Shown: positions 1 to 8,479 of the stretch, piece after piece
Position numbering within the stretch: position 1 is the stretch's first letter
How the letters are laid out: each line of letters begins with the position of its first letter
Source of the DNA: Paenibacillus oceani
Lineage (GTDB): Bacteria; Bacillota; Bacilli; Paenibacillales; NBRC-103111
Length of the DNA: 64,000 bases
Direction of reading: 5' to 3'
Assembly (NCBI RefSeq): GCF_014705615.1
Contig: NZ_JACXJA010000016.1
Location: forward strand, 124,001 to 188,000
Notes under the pieces: model-generated
Told to the model about the DNA's origin: nothing
The model's input: the letters and a program-made list of their open reading frames with translations, nothing else
Database searches by the model: none
Translations under genes and position numbers: made by a program

Positions 1-437
1 GTGCCGATACGATCAAGCCTGCGCGTATACGGGCGTCGATGTACCCGGGATTCGCCACCGACCTGCAGCAGCCGATGACCGCGCTGCTCGTCATGGCCAA
101 AGGGAAAAGCGTAGTGACCGAATCCGTCTTCCCGGACCGGTTCAATCATATTCCGCAGTTGAGGCGGATGGGCGCCGATATCGAACTGCGCAAAGAAACT
201 GCAACGATTCGCGGCGGCCGGCCGCTTCAAGGCAACTGGGTGCATGCGACCGATGTGCGCGCAGGGGCGTGCCTGCTGCTCGCCGGACTCGCTGCGGAAG
301 GAACGACGCGTATTACGGGCGTCGAGCATCTGGAGCGCGGATACGCCGATGTCATCGGCAGCTTCCGTTCGTTAGGAGCGCAGCTTAGCTTTATGGAGCA
401 GGCAGCGGAGGCGGGCTTCGACTCGCACATCGGCTAG
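1..437 (+). CDS. murA: UDP-N-acetylglucosamine 1-carboxyvinyltransferase, C-terminal part (5' end outside window)
   Basis: The frame is open from the first base (codons begin at position 3) to the TAG at 435-437, so only the last ~145 residues are present. The protein transfers enolpyruvate from PEP to UDP-GlcNAc, the first committed cytoplasmic step of peptidoglycan synthesis. The visible part carries family-typical segments: YPGFATDLQQPM, then ESVFPDRFNHIPQLRRMGAD, and near the end the TRITGVEHLERGYADV stretch. The catalytic-loop cysteine region lies upstream and cannot be checked. Bacillales often have two paralogues (murAA/murAB) and this fragment does not tell them apart. A strong terminator follows at 541-588. 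Confidence 0.93.
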   Translation, partial: ADTIKPARIRASMYPGFATDLQQPMTALLVMAKGKSVVTESVFPDRFNHIPQLRRMGADIELRKETATIRGGRPLQGNWVHATDVRAGACLLLAGLAAEGTTRITGVEHLERGYADVIGSFRSLGAQLSFMEQAAEAGFDSHIG

Positions 438-540
438 AGAAGGCTCCATGTGTCGTTCAGGCGCATAGAGATTCGAACAGGCACACGTATCATGCTATCC
501 CCAAAGTGTCGAATGACAGGGGAACGTCCCGAATTTCAAA

Positions 541-588
541 CAAAAGGACCTCAAATTCCGTTGCAAAACGGAGGCCGGGGTCCTTTTT
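541..588 (+). terminator. Rho-independent terminator after murA
   Basis: An AAAAGGACCTC arm pairs with a GGTCCTTTTT arm, closing an inner stem and followed by a T-run. It resembles the terminator at 20207-20250, which also begins AAGGACCTCAA. Confidence 0.85.
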
Positions 589-740
589 AGTCGTGGAAAA
601 GCCGTTTCGGGCGGGCACTAAATTGTAAAAGGACTAAGGGAACAGCCCCTCTGCTACGGAAAAGTAACCGCTTTTGAAGAAGAGGAGATGGCATAATTTG
701 AATTGATTTATGGACATATAGGTGTTAAGATTTTCATATG

Positions 741-776
741 GGTCATTAAATGACCTATAGGGACATCAACTGTCCC
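741..776 (+). other. two tandem hairpins in the NUDIX gene leader
   Basis: The first inverted repeat is GGTCAT-TAA-ATGACC (741-755). Four bases on, the second is GGGACA-TCAAC-TGTCCC (760-776). Neither has a T-tract. They lie 60-100 bases upstream of the NUDIX start and could be operator dyads or RNA hairpins. The rest of 589-838 shows no gene. Confidence 0.4.
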
Positions 777-838
777 ACGACTTAAAAAACTCAGCGTAGA
801 CTATATCCGCTTCTCCACAAATAGCAGGAGGTATTCCG

Positions 839-1402
839 ATGGATTATCCCGAACTGGTATTACCCCGGCTGCGTTATCAATATTGTCCAATGTGCCGCAC
901 GAAGCTGATCCGGGGAGTGTTAGGCGACGACGGGATTGAGCGGGTGAGCTGCCCGTCATGCCGCTGGACGCATTATCCGTCGAATGCGATGGGGGTTGTG
1001 ATCCTGATAACAACGGATCATGGGATTGTCGGGTTATTGCCGCCGGACGCTCCGGCTTCATTTCCGGGTGCGCTGCCGGGCGGTCACGGAGAGTACGGCG
1101 AGTCGCCGGAGGAAGCGGCTGTACGGGAAGCCTATGAGGAGACCGGACTGCACGTGGCGATCACCCAATTGTTAGGCTGGGAATTTGCGAGAAACGAATC
1201 GTATCCGGGGCCGATGCTTAACTTTTATTTCGAAGCGAAAGCGGTTGGCGGCGTATTACGGGGAAGTGAAGAAGGAAGAGCAGCGGTATTCGAACTAGAC
1301 CGGTTTCCGTCCGTCTCGCCCAAGCGGGGCGGAAGCACCCGGACGTTAAAGCTGTACAAGGAAAAGCTCGATCAAAGGAAGCTTGGCAGCATGGGCAATT
1401 GA
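839..1402 (+). CDS. NUDIX hydrolase with N-terminal zinc ribbon
   Basis: This is a 187-residue cytoplasmic protein. Residues 16-41 form a C-x2-C...C-x2-C zinc ribbon (CPMC and CPSC). The Nudix box follows at about residues 81-103 and matches G-x5-E-x7-R-E-U-x-E-E-x-G-U exactly, with REAYEETGL as its second half. The family hydrolyses nucleoside diphosphates linked to another group, using Mg2+. The zinc ribbon recalls NudC-type NADH pyrophosphatases, but the NudC specificity motif after the box is not evident, so the substrate is unknown. The start is fixed by AGGAGG at 826-831, seven bases before the ATG. The gene appears monocistronic. Confidence 0.88.
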   Translation: MDYPELVLPRLRYQYCPMCRTKLIRGVLGDDGIERVSCPSCRWTHYPSNAMGVVILITTDHGIVGLLPPDAPASFPGALPGGHGEYGESPEEAAVREAYEETGLHVAITQLLGWEFARNESYPGPMLNFYFEAKAVGGVLRGSEEGRAAVFELDRFPSVSPKRGGSTRTLKLYKEKLDQRKLGSMGN

Positions 1403-1551
1403 CGCATCCTCCGGACCGAAGCCTTCGTATACGCAGGCGGCGCCTGAGCAGCGGCACATGCTTCGACGGGCTCCTTCGAATTGAACTAGCACCGGGGAGC
1501 CCGGAACCGCGACGACGATCGATGATGGAGCCGGTTAGCTTGACAGGGCGG

Positions 1552-1743
1552 TTACGAATTGTCTGATCTTCGGGAAGTGCGTTCCAGGCGAATCGGTCTC
1601 TGAATTTCCGCATAATTGTCGTCGATATCCGATTGGATCGACTTGATCAGGTGAAGCGCATAACTTCGTTCATACTGGTCGGGAATGGATTGAATGATCT
1701 CCTCCAGCTGTTTAAACCTCGTTTCCGTGACGAACCTCATCAT
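1552..1743 (-). CDS. small conserved-looking hypothetical protein
   Basis: This is a 63-residue, charged, probably helical protein with no signal peptide or membrane segment. It is supported by a purine-rich SD (AGAGGGGG on the minus strand) just before the double ATG. It is convergent with the NUDIX gene and divergent from the ROK regulator. I do not recognise the family. The C-terminal tail is Arg/Ser-rich. Confidence 0.5.
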   Translation of the reverse strand: MMRFVTETRFKQLEEIIQSIPDQYERSYALHLIKSIQSDIDDNYAEIQRPIRLERTSRRSDNS

Positions 1744-1993
1744 CGGTCCCCCTCTGGTCGTTCTTCCTTACATCGTTCGTTCGGCTCTTCACGTTTCAGT
1801 CGAATGCTGTTCATCTTTCTATTCTACCCGTATCCGTTCGGTAAAGAAAGGGGACGTGGGAGAGCCGAGCTATACTTGCCGGGAATCGAGATTATGAACT
1901 TGATAGGATAGACATGACGTGAAAAAAATTTACACCGCGATGACAAATTCGGGATTGTGCTTTAACAAATGATCCTTAAAATAGAGATTGTAA
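1744..1993. other. non-coding stretch between the small protein and the ROK operator region
   Basis: The overlapping short frames here have no ribosome binding site. The stretch probably holds the promoter of the minus-strand 63-residue gene. No repeat or RNA was recognised. Confidence 0.3.
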
Positions 1994-2009
1994 TTGTTTA
2001 ATAAAACAA
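1994..2009. promoter_or_regulatory. XylR/ROK-like operator palindrome
   Basis: TTGTTT-AATA-AAACAA is a perfect 6+4+6 palindrome in an AT-rich island about 300 bases upstream of the ROK gene. It resembles the core of Bacillus XylR operators. Binding by the adjacent ROK regulator is inference. Confidence 0.45.
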
Positions 2010-2252
2010 ATTGATTTATTAATTAAAAGGGGGCGTTTGGTATTTTGGTTTCGACCGCGCGATACCGGAAAAGGTGAAGATGACCTTCCGACCTGCCGCG
2101 CTGAGCACAAAAAAGCACAATGCAATGAAGCACGGCGACTGGGTATTCATGCATGACAGCAGCAGATGAACGTATACACTGTAAAAGAGTACAGGACCGG
2201 ACCCTCCGGTTTTTCCGAACCAACCATAGCTGGGGATGTTCCTTTCCTATTC

Positions 2253-2271
2253 AAATCATTTGATTTATAAT
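2253..2271 (+). promoter_or_regulatory. -10 region with overlapping palindrome before the ROK gene
   Basis: The palindrome AAATCA-TT-TGATTT (2253-2266) runs into TATAAT (2266-2271), 34 bases before the ATG. A repressor on this dyad would block the promoter, suggesting autoregulation. The -35 element is poor. Confidence 0.5.
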
Positions 2272-2304
2272 ACGAAAGGAAGAAGTACCGAACCGGAGGA
2301 AAAT

Positions 2305-3462
2305 ATGCAAGCTAACAAACCGACAAGCAATAAATTGTTGAAATCGATTAATCAGCAAAAGGTTCTGCGCCTTATCTTCACAGACGGCCCGATCTCCCGG
2401 GTGGAGCTGGCGGAGAAAACGGGACTGACCCAACAAACGATTACGAATATCGTGAACCGGCTGCTGCAGGATCGGATCGTGCTGGAGATGACTCCGACCA
2501 CAAGCAGCGTGGGCCGCAAGCCGGTCCCGCTCATCGTCGACGGAAGCAGCATGTACGCGATCGGGATCGAGGTGGCGGTCCAGTATATCCGCGGCTCGCT
2601 GATGGATTTTCAGAATAAACGGATTTTTGAAGTCAAACGGGAGAAGATCGACCGGGAAGGTTATCCGCTAGCGTATATGATTCAAGTTGTGGACGAACTG
2701 CTGCAACACGTGCCGGATCAGAGCCGGCTGCAAGGAATCGGCTGCAGCATTCAAGGGCTCGTCGACTCCAAGCAAGGGATTGTGCTCTATTCTCCGGGGC
2801 TCGGCTACCGTGATTTCCCGCTTAGAGACCGGCTGGAGGAGAAGTACGGACTGCCGGTGCTGCTCGATAACGACGTTAATTTGCTTGCGCTCGTGGAGAA
2901 CCTGAACGGCAGGCTGGCCGCATCCCAGAATAATATGACGCTGAAGCTGGATTACGGGATCGGCGGAGCGATCGTAGCCAATAACCAGCTATGCTCCGGC
3001 GCGAATCATGTGGCCGGGGAATTCGGACATTACAAAGTCGTCGTCGGCGAACAGGCCGTAAAATGTCACTGCGGCGGCAAAGGCTGTCTGACGACGATCG
3101 CTTCGATCAGCAGCTTGCGGCGGTCCGGCTGGAAGCTGGACGATTTCCGGACCCGTGTGCTGGAGCAGGAACCGGAGGCGATAACGCGATTCGGTTCGAT
3201 GATCGACGGTATCGGCCTGGCGCTGAGCAACATGATAACGATGCTGAATCCCGAGCATGTGCTCGTAACCGGCGCTCTTGTAGATGCGTTCAGGGACACG
3301 CTGATCGATGCCGTCAAAGAACGGATCGCAAGCTCCGTCCCGGATACGTGCAAAGGGGTCCAAATCATATGCCTGCCGGAGACCCCGAATGAATCGATAT
3401 CGGCGGCCGGATTGGTCATGAACGATTTTTTCGAGGTGCCGCTGGAGCAGCTGTCTCTGTAG
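2305..3462 (+). CDS. ROK family transcriptional regulator (NagC/XylR type)
   Basis: This is a 385-residue cytoplasmic repressor. The N-terminal ~75 residues form a winged helix-turn-helix (NQQKVLRLIFTDGPISRVEL...GLTQQTITNIVNRL). A ROK sugar-kinase-like domain follows, with the zinc signature H-x10-C-x-C-x4-C (GHYKVVVGEQAVKCHCGGKGC) near residues 250-270. Such proteins bind sugars and control sugar uptake and catabolism genes. The start is ATG 2305 with GGAGGA upstream; an upstream in-frame start at 2236 would fall before the promoter -10. The gene lies 125 bases before an SBP gene, and both upstream regions carry the half-site AAATCA, so the SBP is a likely target. Confidence 0.9.
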   Translation: MQANKPTSNKLLKSINQQKVLRLIFTDGPISRVELAEKTGLTQQTITNIVNRLLQDRIVLEMTPTTSSVGRKPVPLIVDGSSMYAIGIEVAVQYIRGSLMDFQNKRIFEVKREKIDREGYPLAYMIQVVDELLQHVPDQSRLQGIGCSIQGLVDSKQGIVLYSPGLGYRDFPLRDRLEEKYGLPVLLDNDVNLLALVENLNGRLAASQNNMTLKLDYGIGGAIVANNQLCSGANHVAGEFGHYKVVVGEQAVKCHCGGKGCLTTIASISSLRRSGWKLDDFRTRVLEQEPEAITRFGSMIDGIGLALSNMITMLNPEHVLVTGALVDAFRDTLIDAVKERIASSVPDTCKGVQIICLPETPNESISAAGLVMNDFFEVPLEQLSL

Positions 3463-3552
3463 CGAACGGGGGAGAGGATATCAGTACGTGTCGTCTTCCT
3501 GCGCCCCCTTAATGAGGCGGAGCTGCGCGTTCCTCTTTTTCGGCACATTACT

Positions 3553-3575
3553 AAATCAAATATATTAATCAAATA
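3553..3575 (+). promoter_or_regulatory. direct repeat before the SBP gene
   Basis: AATCAAATA occurs twice (3554-3562 and 3567-3575) with a 13-base period, directly before the SBP ribosome binding site. It shares AAATCA with the dyad at 2253 and may be a regulator site. Confidence 0.35.
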
Positions 3576-3587
3576 AGGGTAATTCCG

Positions 3588-4931
3588 ATGCTGTCTCATA
3601 AAAAGATTGCAACGTACGGCACTGTGCTGCTCGCCGTTTCCATCGCTTTGTCGGGCTGCAGCCAGTCCGGCAGTGGCGGTACTCCGTCCGCCGGAACGAC
3701 GGAGCCGGGCGCTCCGCAGAACGTTCCCGAGTTAAACATCACGGAGCCGGTTACCGTCAAGCTATACTCTCACTACGCGGCGATCAACAACCAGAACGAT
3801 CTGAACGCATTGTTCAGCACCGTCAACCAGAAGCATCCGAACATCAAGATCGAGCTGATTAAAGGAATTACGCTGAACGATATGATAGCAGCCGGCGAAG
3901 TTCCCGACCTGATCGCTACGACCCATTTTTATATGAACGGACTGCTGCCTCTCGGGGTTGCCAGCGATTTGAATGCATTCGTCAAAACATACAAAGTGGA
4001 TCTCGGCCAGTTCGAGCCCCAAGCCGTCAATGCTGTGAAAAGTTATGGCAAAAACGGCGAATTGTATGGGATTCCGTATACGTTAAATTACGGGGTGCTG
4101 CTGTACAACAAAGAGATTTTTAACAAGTTCGGGGTTCCGTTCCCGAAAGACGGCATGACCTGGGAAGAGGCGATCGACCTCGGCAAAAGGCTGACCCGCA
4201 AAGACGGCGAAACACAGTTTATCGGACTCGATCTCGGGACCGACCGGACGCTTGCCCGCGGCTATTCGCTCGGAACGGTCGACAAGCAGGGCAAGGCGGC
4301 TTTCGATTCGGACGGCTACAAGAAGATGTTCGGACTTATGAAATCGGTTTATGAGATACCGGGGATGATCGGCGATAAGAACAAATATACGTACGGTGTC
4401 GATTATTTGATCAAGGATCAGAAGCTGGCCATGTTCCCGTCCTGGTTGGCAGCGATTACAAGCCGGTTGAAGACGGCGGAAGAAGGAGGGCAAACGTTCG
4501 ATTGGGACGTCGCCGGACACCCGGTATTCTCGGATAAGCCCGGCGTGGGCAGAGAGATTGAGTTCCAGTCGCTGATGGTGCCGCCGACGGCCAAAAACAA
4601 AGAAGCTGCCTACCGGGTCATTTTGACGATGATCGGCGAAGAGTCGCAGGAGGTGATGAACAAAGACCGGAATTTGACGATCCTGAACAAGCCGGAGCTG
4701 CGCACACAGTATGCTTCAACGACGAACATTTTCAAAAACAAAAACTTATCTGGTGTATTCTCGGTGAGACCGGCCGAAGCGCCAATCGCCTCGGAGTATG
4801 ATAGCGAAAACTACAAGTATTTGCGCGAGGCTACGGAAAGCATGATCTTTGGCGGTGTGGATATCAACTCCGCGCTCCGTACGGCGAATGAGAAAGCGAA
4901 CAAACACATTGAAGAAGTGAAGACGAGATAA
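3588..4931 (+). CDS. extracellular solute-binding lipoprotein (SBP family 1)
   Basis: This is a 447-residue sugar-type ABC substrate-binding protein anchored outside the membrane. It has a basic N-terminus, a hydrophobic segment and lipobox LSGC with the acylated Cys at 24, followed by a Ser/Gly linker. Family hallmarks are LLYNKEIFNKFGVPFPKDGMTWEE near residues 165-190 and a C-terminal helix containing VDINSALRTA. It is followed by an intercistronic hairpin and a HAD phosphatase and preceded by a ROK regulator. No permease or ATPase gene is nearby, so it must pair with a transporter elsewhere or act as a sensor. The length and motifs match the SBPs at 30818, 37355 and 52979. Confidence 0.9.
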   Translation: MLSHKKIATYGTVLLAVSIALSGCSQSGSGGTPSAGTTEPGAPQNVPELNITEPVTVKLYSHYAAINNQNDLNALFSTVNQKHPNIKIELIKGITLNDMIAAGEVPDLIATTHFYMNGLLPLGVASDLNAFVKTYKVDLGQFEPQAVNAVKSYGKNGELYGIPYTLNYGVLLYNKEIFNKFGVPFPKDGMTWEEAIDLGKRLTRKDGETQFIGLDLGTDRTLARGYSLGTVDKQGKAAFDSDGYKKMFGLMKSVYEIPGMIGDKNKYTYGVDYLIKDQKLAMFPSWLAAITSRLKTAEEGGQTFDWDVAGHPVFSDKPGVGREIEFQSLMVPPTAKNKEAAYRVILTMIGEESQEVMNKDRNLTILNKPELRTQYASTTNIFKNKNLSGVFSVRPAEAPIASEYDSENYKYLREATESMIFGGVDINSALRTANEKANKHIEEVKTR

Positions 4932-4940
4932 TGCGAGGTT

Positions 4941-4961
4941 GGGGCTCCCGGGCGGAGCCCC
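4941..4961 (+). other. GC-rich intercistronic hairpin
   Basis: GGGGCTC pairs with GAGCCCC across a 7-base loop right after the SBP stop, without a T-run. Such hairpins often stabilise SBP mRNA or partly terminate transcription before the next gene. Confidence 0.55.
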
Positions 4962-5009
4962 GCATTTGCGTCACTACATTCGCAAATCTTATAGGGAAAG
5001 AGGGATATC

Positions 5010-5777
5010 ATGACCGCATACCGGTTGCTGGCATTGGATATGGACGGCACGTTGTTAACCGACAACAAAACGATAACGGAGGCGGCGGCCCACTGGATCA
5101 GGCTTGCTGGAGAAGCGGGGGTCACGGTCATGTTCGCTACCGGGCGCGGGATGCAGACGGCCGGCGCGTTCTGGGACGAGCTTGGCTTGTTGTCTCCGAT
5201 GGTTCTGCTGAACGGTGCGGAGATATGGGAAGGGCCGGGGCGGCTGCATGAACGGACGTTTCTCAGCAGGGAAGATATCCGCAAGCTTCACGAATTGGCG
5301 GCGGTTGTGTCGGGGGCTCGCTTCTGGGGCTACAGCGTCGAAAGCTTGACCGGCAGCAAGCATTGGAACGACGAGATGTTCGACCGGGATTGGATGAAGT
5401 TCGGCATCCATCATCAGGAGATTGACGTCATCGAATCGCTGCGGGAAGAGGTGCAAAGCTGGGGGCATCTGGAGGTTACCCGGTCGGCGGATACCAATAT
5501 GGAAATATCGGTACGGGGCGTCAGCAAGGCGTCCGGTGTAAAAAAAGTGTGCGGGCTGCTCGGAATTACGATGGACCAGGTGATGGCGGTCGGCGATCAG
5601 CATAACGATATGGAGCTGATTCGCGCAGCGGGACTCGGGATCGCGATGGGCAATGCGGACGAAGCGTTGAAGCGGGCCGCCGACGGGGTGACGGATACGA
5701 ACGAGCGCAACGGAGTGGCGAAGGCGATTCAGAAATATATTTTTCAATTGGCCCCTTCAGAGTCGCAAGCGGGATAA
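5010..5777 (+). CDS. Cof-type HAD-IIB family phosphatase
   Basis: This is a 255-residue cytoplasmic haloacid-dehalogenase hydrolase. Motif I is DMDGTLLTD (residues 10-18) with both catalytic Asp. Motif II is the FATGRG segment, motif III is the Lys in the SKASGVKKV region, and motif IV is GDQHNDMEL. The Cof/YwpJ-type cap suggests phosphosugar or flavin-phosphate substrates, but specificity cannot be read from sequence. AAAGAGGG lies before the ATG. It sits 78 bases after the SBP and is probably co-transcribed with it; a sugar-phosphate role would fit. Confidence 0.9.
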   Translation: MTAYRLLALDMDGTLLTDNKTITEAAAHWIRLAGEAGVTVMFATGRGMQTAGAFWDELGLLSPMVLLNGAEIWEGPGRLHERTFLSREDIRKLHELAAVVSGARFWGYSVESLTGSKHWNDEMFDRDWMKFGIHHQEIDVIESLREEVQSWGHLEVTRSADTNMEISVRGVSKASGVKKVCGLLGITMDQVMAVGDQHNDMELIRAAGLGIAMGNADEALKRAADGVTDTNERNGVAKAIQKYIFQLAPSESQAG

Positions 5778-5850
5778 GGGGAGGGCAGACCGCAAGGGCT
5801 GTTCCAAGGGCGGCCCGTAAGGATACAAGCCCGGCAGCAACACCAGAACG

Positions 5851-5896
5851 AAAGCCTCTATATCCACTTTGCAGTGGGAGCGGAGGCTTTTTTTAT
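5851..5896 (+). terminator. Rho-independent terminator after the HAD gene
   Basis: AAGCCTC pairs with GAGGCTT, with an inner TCCACT/AGTGGGA stem and a run of seven or more T. Confidence 0.9.
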
Positions 5897-5965
5897 GCTT
5901 GGCCTGCAGCTTGTCCGCCTCGCTTACACGAGTGCGATTAGAAGCCATCCTTATTAACAAATCAG

Positions 5966-5999
5966 TTGGCAAGTAAGTATATATTATGTATAATATATA
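5966..5999 (+). promoter_or_regulatory. SigA-type promoter overlapped by a 22-bp palindrome
   Basis: TTGGCA (5966-5971) lies 17 bases from TATAAT (5989-5994). The spacer and -10 are covered by a perfect palindrome with arms TATATATTAT and ATAATATATA around GT (5978-5999). A near-identical palindrome sits in the promoter of the PhyH-HEAT gene at 35320-35337. Confidence 0.65.
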
Positions 6000-6064
6000 A
6001 TGTAATGAAATAGTCGGCGATTTCACCTGCCCAGCCGCCCCGAGACAAGTCGACGGAACCTGCA

Positions 6065-8038
6065 ATGTACATTAGGCAAGTCCACCATAACCAGGGAGCT
6101 GATCGGATCGTGAGGACCATCAAAAGAGCGGTGCATATCGATTTTCATACGATGCCGGACATACCGGATTTCGGAGAACGGTTCGATGCCGTCCAGTTCG
6201 CGCGCACGCTTGCCGATGCGCGGGTCGATTTTATCAATTTCTTCGCCAAATGCAATATCGGCTTTGCGTATTATCCGACGAAGATCGGCATCCCGCATCC
6301 GCATCTCAAGTTCGATATGCTGGGTCAGGTCGTCGAGGAGTGCCGCAAGCTGGGGATTGGCGTTACCGCGTATTTTAATGTAGGCCTCGACCACGAGATG
6401 GCGCGCAAGCGCCGGGACTGGACGGTCGTCAACGAGGACGGTCAGATTATATACGGGGACAGAACCGCCAACTTTTTCCGCAACATGTGCTACCATTCCG
6501 GTTATCGCGACTATATGCTGGCGATGATCCGCGAAGTTTTGGAGCGGTATCCGGTGGAGGGCGTGTTTCTGGACTGTATGGCGGTGCGCCCGTGCCACGG
6601 GAACGAATGTCTGGAGACGATGCGCGAGAAAGGGATGGACCCGCTCGATCCCGGTCAGGTGCGGGAGTTTGCCCGCGAAGCGCTGCTCGAGTTTTGCCGG
6701 GATGTCAAAAAGCTGGTCGGGGATGATAAATTTTTATATTTGAACGGACTGAGCACGCAGGAAACGAAGGGGCTGCGGACTCATTGGGAAATCGAGTGTC
6801 TCCCGGGCGCCTGGAGTTACGACTTCTTTCCGGCGCAAGCCGCGTATATCCGTAATTTGGGGCAGCAGGTGTTCTACATGACGGGGCGGTTTCATGCCAA
6901 CTGGGGCGATTTCGGAGGACTCAAAAGCAAGGCGTCGCTCCAGAACGACTGCTGGGATGCGATCATGAATGCGATGCCGACCTCGGTCGGCGATCATATG
7001 CATCCGCGGGACGGACTGGATGAACCGGTGTACCGGATGATCGGAGACATCTACCGCGACATCGAACGTTACGAGCCTTGGACCGACGAGGCGGCAGCCG
7101 TTGCGGATGTTGCCGTGCTGACCCGAACGGACGGACATCTTCACGGCTGTCATGCGGGAGCGGTCCGCATGCTGGGCGAACTTAAGCTTACGTACGACAT
7201 TATCGACGAAGAGATGGAGTTTGACCGCTACAACCTCCTTATTATGCCGGATCAGATAACGGTCACTCCGGCGCTGCGGGCGAAGCTGAAGGCTCATTTA
7301 TCGGCCGGCAAAGGGATTATCAGCTCCGGACACTCCGGGCTGGACGAGGCTCACACCGGGTTTGCCATGGAGGAGTGGCAGTTGAGCTATGAAGGGAAGG
7401 ATGCGTCGAACGCCTCTTATTTCCGGATAAAGGAAAATGCGGGGGATGACATACCCGATATGCCTTGCTCGATGTACGGAACGGGAATCCGGATGAAGCT
7501 CGGAGAGGGCTCCCGGACGATTGCGGACTACGTGCAGCCTTATTTTAACCGGCGGTGGGACGGTTTCCACGGTTCCTTCTATACGCCGCCCGAGAAGGAG
7601 AATGGGGAGCCTGCCGTGGCGAGATGCGGAAACATCATTCACTTCTGCTTCCCCGTATTCGGAAATTACAACCGTCATGCGTACCCGGTGCACAAATATG
7701 CGGTGAAGCATTGCATCGATCAGCTGCTTGCGCAGCCGGTGATCCGGTGCGAACGAATCCCGACGACAGCGCGTGTGACGGTTACGGCGAAGGAACGGAA
7801 CCGGATGATCCACATCAAGCTGACGTATCCGGAGAAGCGCGGCAGCTACGAAGTGATCGAGGACCGCCCGGTTCTGCACGGCGCGGCGGTATCCTTAAGG
7901 GCAGACGGCGTGACGGCCGTCTATATGGCGCCGGACCGGACGCCGCTGCCCTTCGACCGGACGCCGGACGGCTATGTGCGGATTGCCCTGCCGTCTATTG
8001 AAGGGTATGCGATGATTGTTGCGGAAACTGCGCTATGA
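6065..8038 (+). CDS. putative glycoside hydrolase (GHL6-like TIM barrel plus amidotransferase-like domain)
   Basis: This is a ~657-residue protein without a signal peptide, so probably cytoplasmic. Residues ~20-330 look like an alpha-amylase/fucosidase-type barrel (VHIDFHTMPDIPDFG, VEGVFLDCMAVRPCHG, YLNGLSTQETKGLRTHWEIE). Residues ~340-470 resemble the trimerisation (glutamine-amidotransferase-like) domain of beta-galactosidases, and the C-terminus is beta-rich. The closest family I can name is hypothetical glycosyl hydrolase 6. Acidic residues in FLDC and HWEIE are candidate catalytic residues. A GTG at 6110 with AGGGAG upstream is an alternative start, 15 codons shorter. The gene stands alone between two terminators. 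Confidence 0.68.
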   Translation: MYIRQVHHNQGADRIVRTIKRAVHIDFHTMPDIPDFGERFDAVQFARTLADARVDFINFFAKCNIGFAYYPTKIGIPHPHLKFDMLGQVVEECRKLGIGVTAYFNVGLDHEMARKRRDWTVVNEDGQIIYGDRTANFFRNMCYHSGYRDYMLAMIREVLERYPVEGVFLDCMAVRPCHGNECLETMREKGMDPLDPGQVREFAREALLEFCRDVKKLVGDDKFLYLNGLSTQETKGLRTHWEIECLPGAWSYDFFPAQAAYIRNLGQQVFYMTGRFHANWGDFGGLKSKASLQNDCWDAIMNAMPTSVGDHMHPRDGLDEPVYRMIGDIYRDIERYEPWTDEAAAVADVAVLTRTDGHLHGCHAGAVRMLGELKLTYDIIDEEMEFDRYNLLIMPDQITVTPALRAKLKAHLSAGKGIISSGHSGLDEAHTGFAMEEWQLSYEGKDASNASYFRIKENAGDDIPDMPCSMYGTGIRMKLGEGSRTIADYVQPYFNRRWDGFHGSFYTPPEKENGEPAVARCGNIIHFCFPVFGNYNRHAYPVHKYAVKHCIDQLLAQPVIRCERIPTTARVTVTAKERNRMIHIKLTYPEKRGSYEVIEDRPVLHGAAVSLRADGVTAVYMAPDRTPLPFDRTPDGYVRIALPSIEGYAMIVAETAL

Positions 8039-8067
8039 CGGACGGCTGACATTGGATTCGGAATGAG

Positions 8068-8103
8068 GAAAAAAACACTTGCTTACCTGCAAGTGTTTTT
8101 TTA
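8068..8103 (+). terminator. Rho-independent terminator
   Basis: AAAAACACTTGC pairs with GCAAGTGTTTTT around a 6-base loop, followed by T residues. Confidence 0.93.
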
Positions 8104-8221
8104 TTGACGCCGGAAGTTCAAGTTCTTCACCTTACTAATGCGGGTAAAGAGATCCTCGTATTTGTCGAGTCAGCCAGTGTTATGAGTTGCATGTCATTGT
8201 TTATCATTGCTTATCATAGCC

Positions 8222-8326
8222 GTTCGGCTCTCTGTGCTGCTGCTAGCTGGGGGAGGGGGACCGAATAGGAGCAGTTTGCAGCCTTTATTTGGATGTTCAA
8301 GATTGAAGCTGCTAGAGACTCTTATC
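8222..8326 (+). repeat. interspersed repeat copy A (short form)
   Basis: This is a short version of the family also found at 20471, 35016, 51054 and 60082. It keeps the left block (GAATAGGAGCAGTTTGCAGC then CTTTATT) and the right end (AGAGACTCTTAT) but lacks the central ~110 bases. Bases upstream (GTCGAGTCAGCCAGTGT, from 8167) also match the flank of copy E. Confidence 0.7.
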
Positions 8327-8479
8327 TGGTTAGGCAGTCTGTAGGCGCGTCGTCTCCGGTTTTCCGAAGCGGTATTTGTTCTGGCCGGGTTCCGTCTTAT
8401 GGTATAATGGGCTGGATAGGCTTGGGAAAACTGCCGGTATACGGCCATGACGAACGGACAGACAGAAAGGGAATCGGCA

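Noticed and set aside
1218-1613. 131-residue minus-strand frame opposite the NUDIX gene
   Set aside because: It is antisense to a strongly supported gene, has no SD and an Arg/Leu-rich composition typical of a shadow frame.
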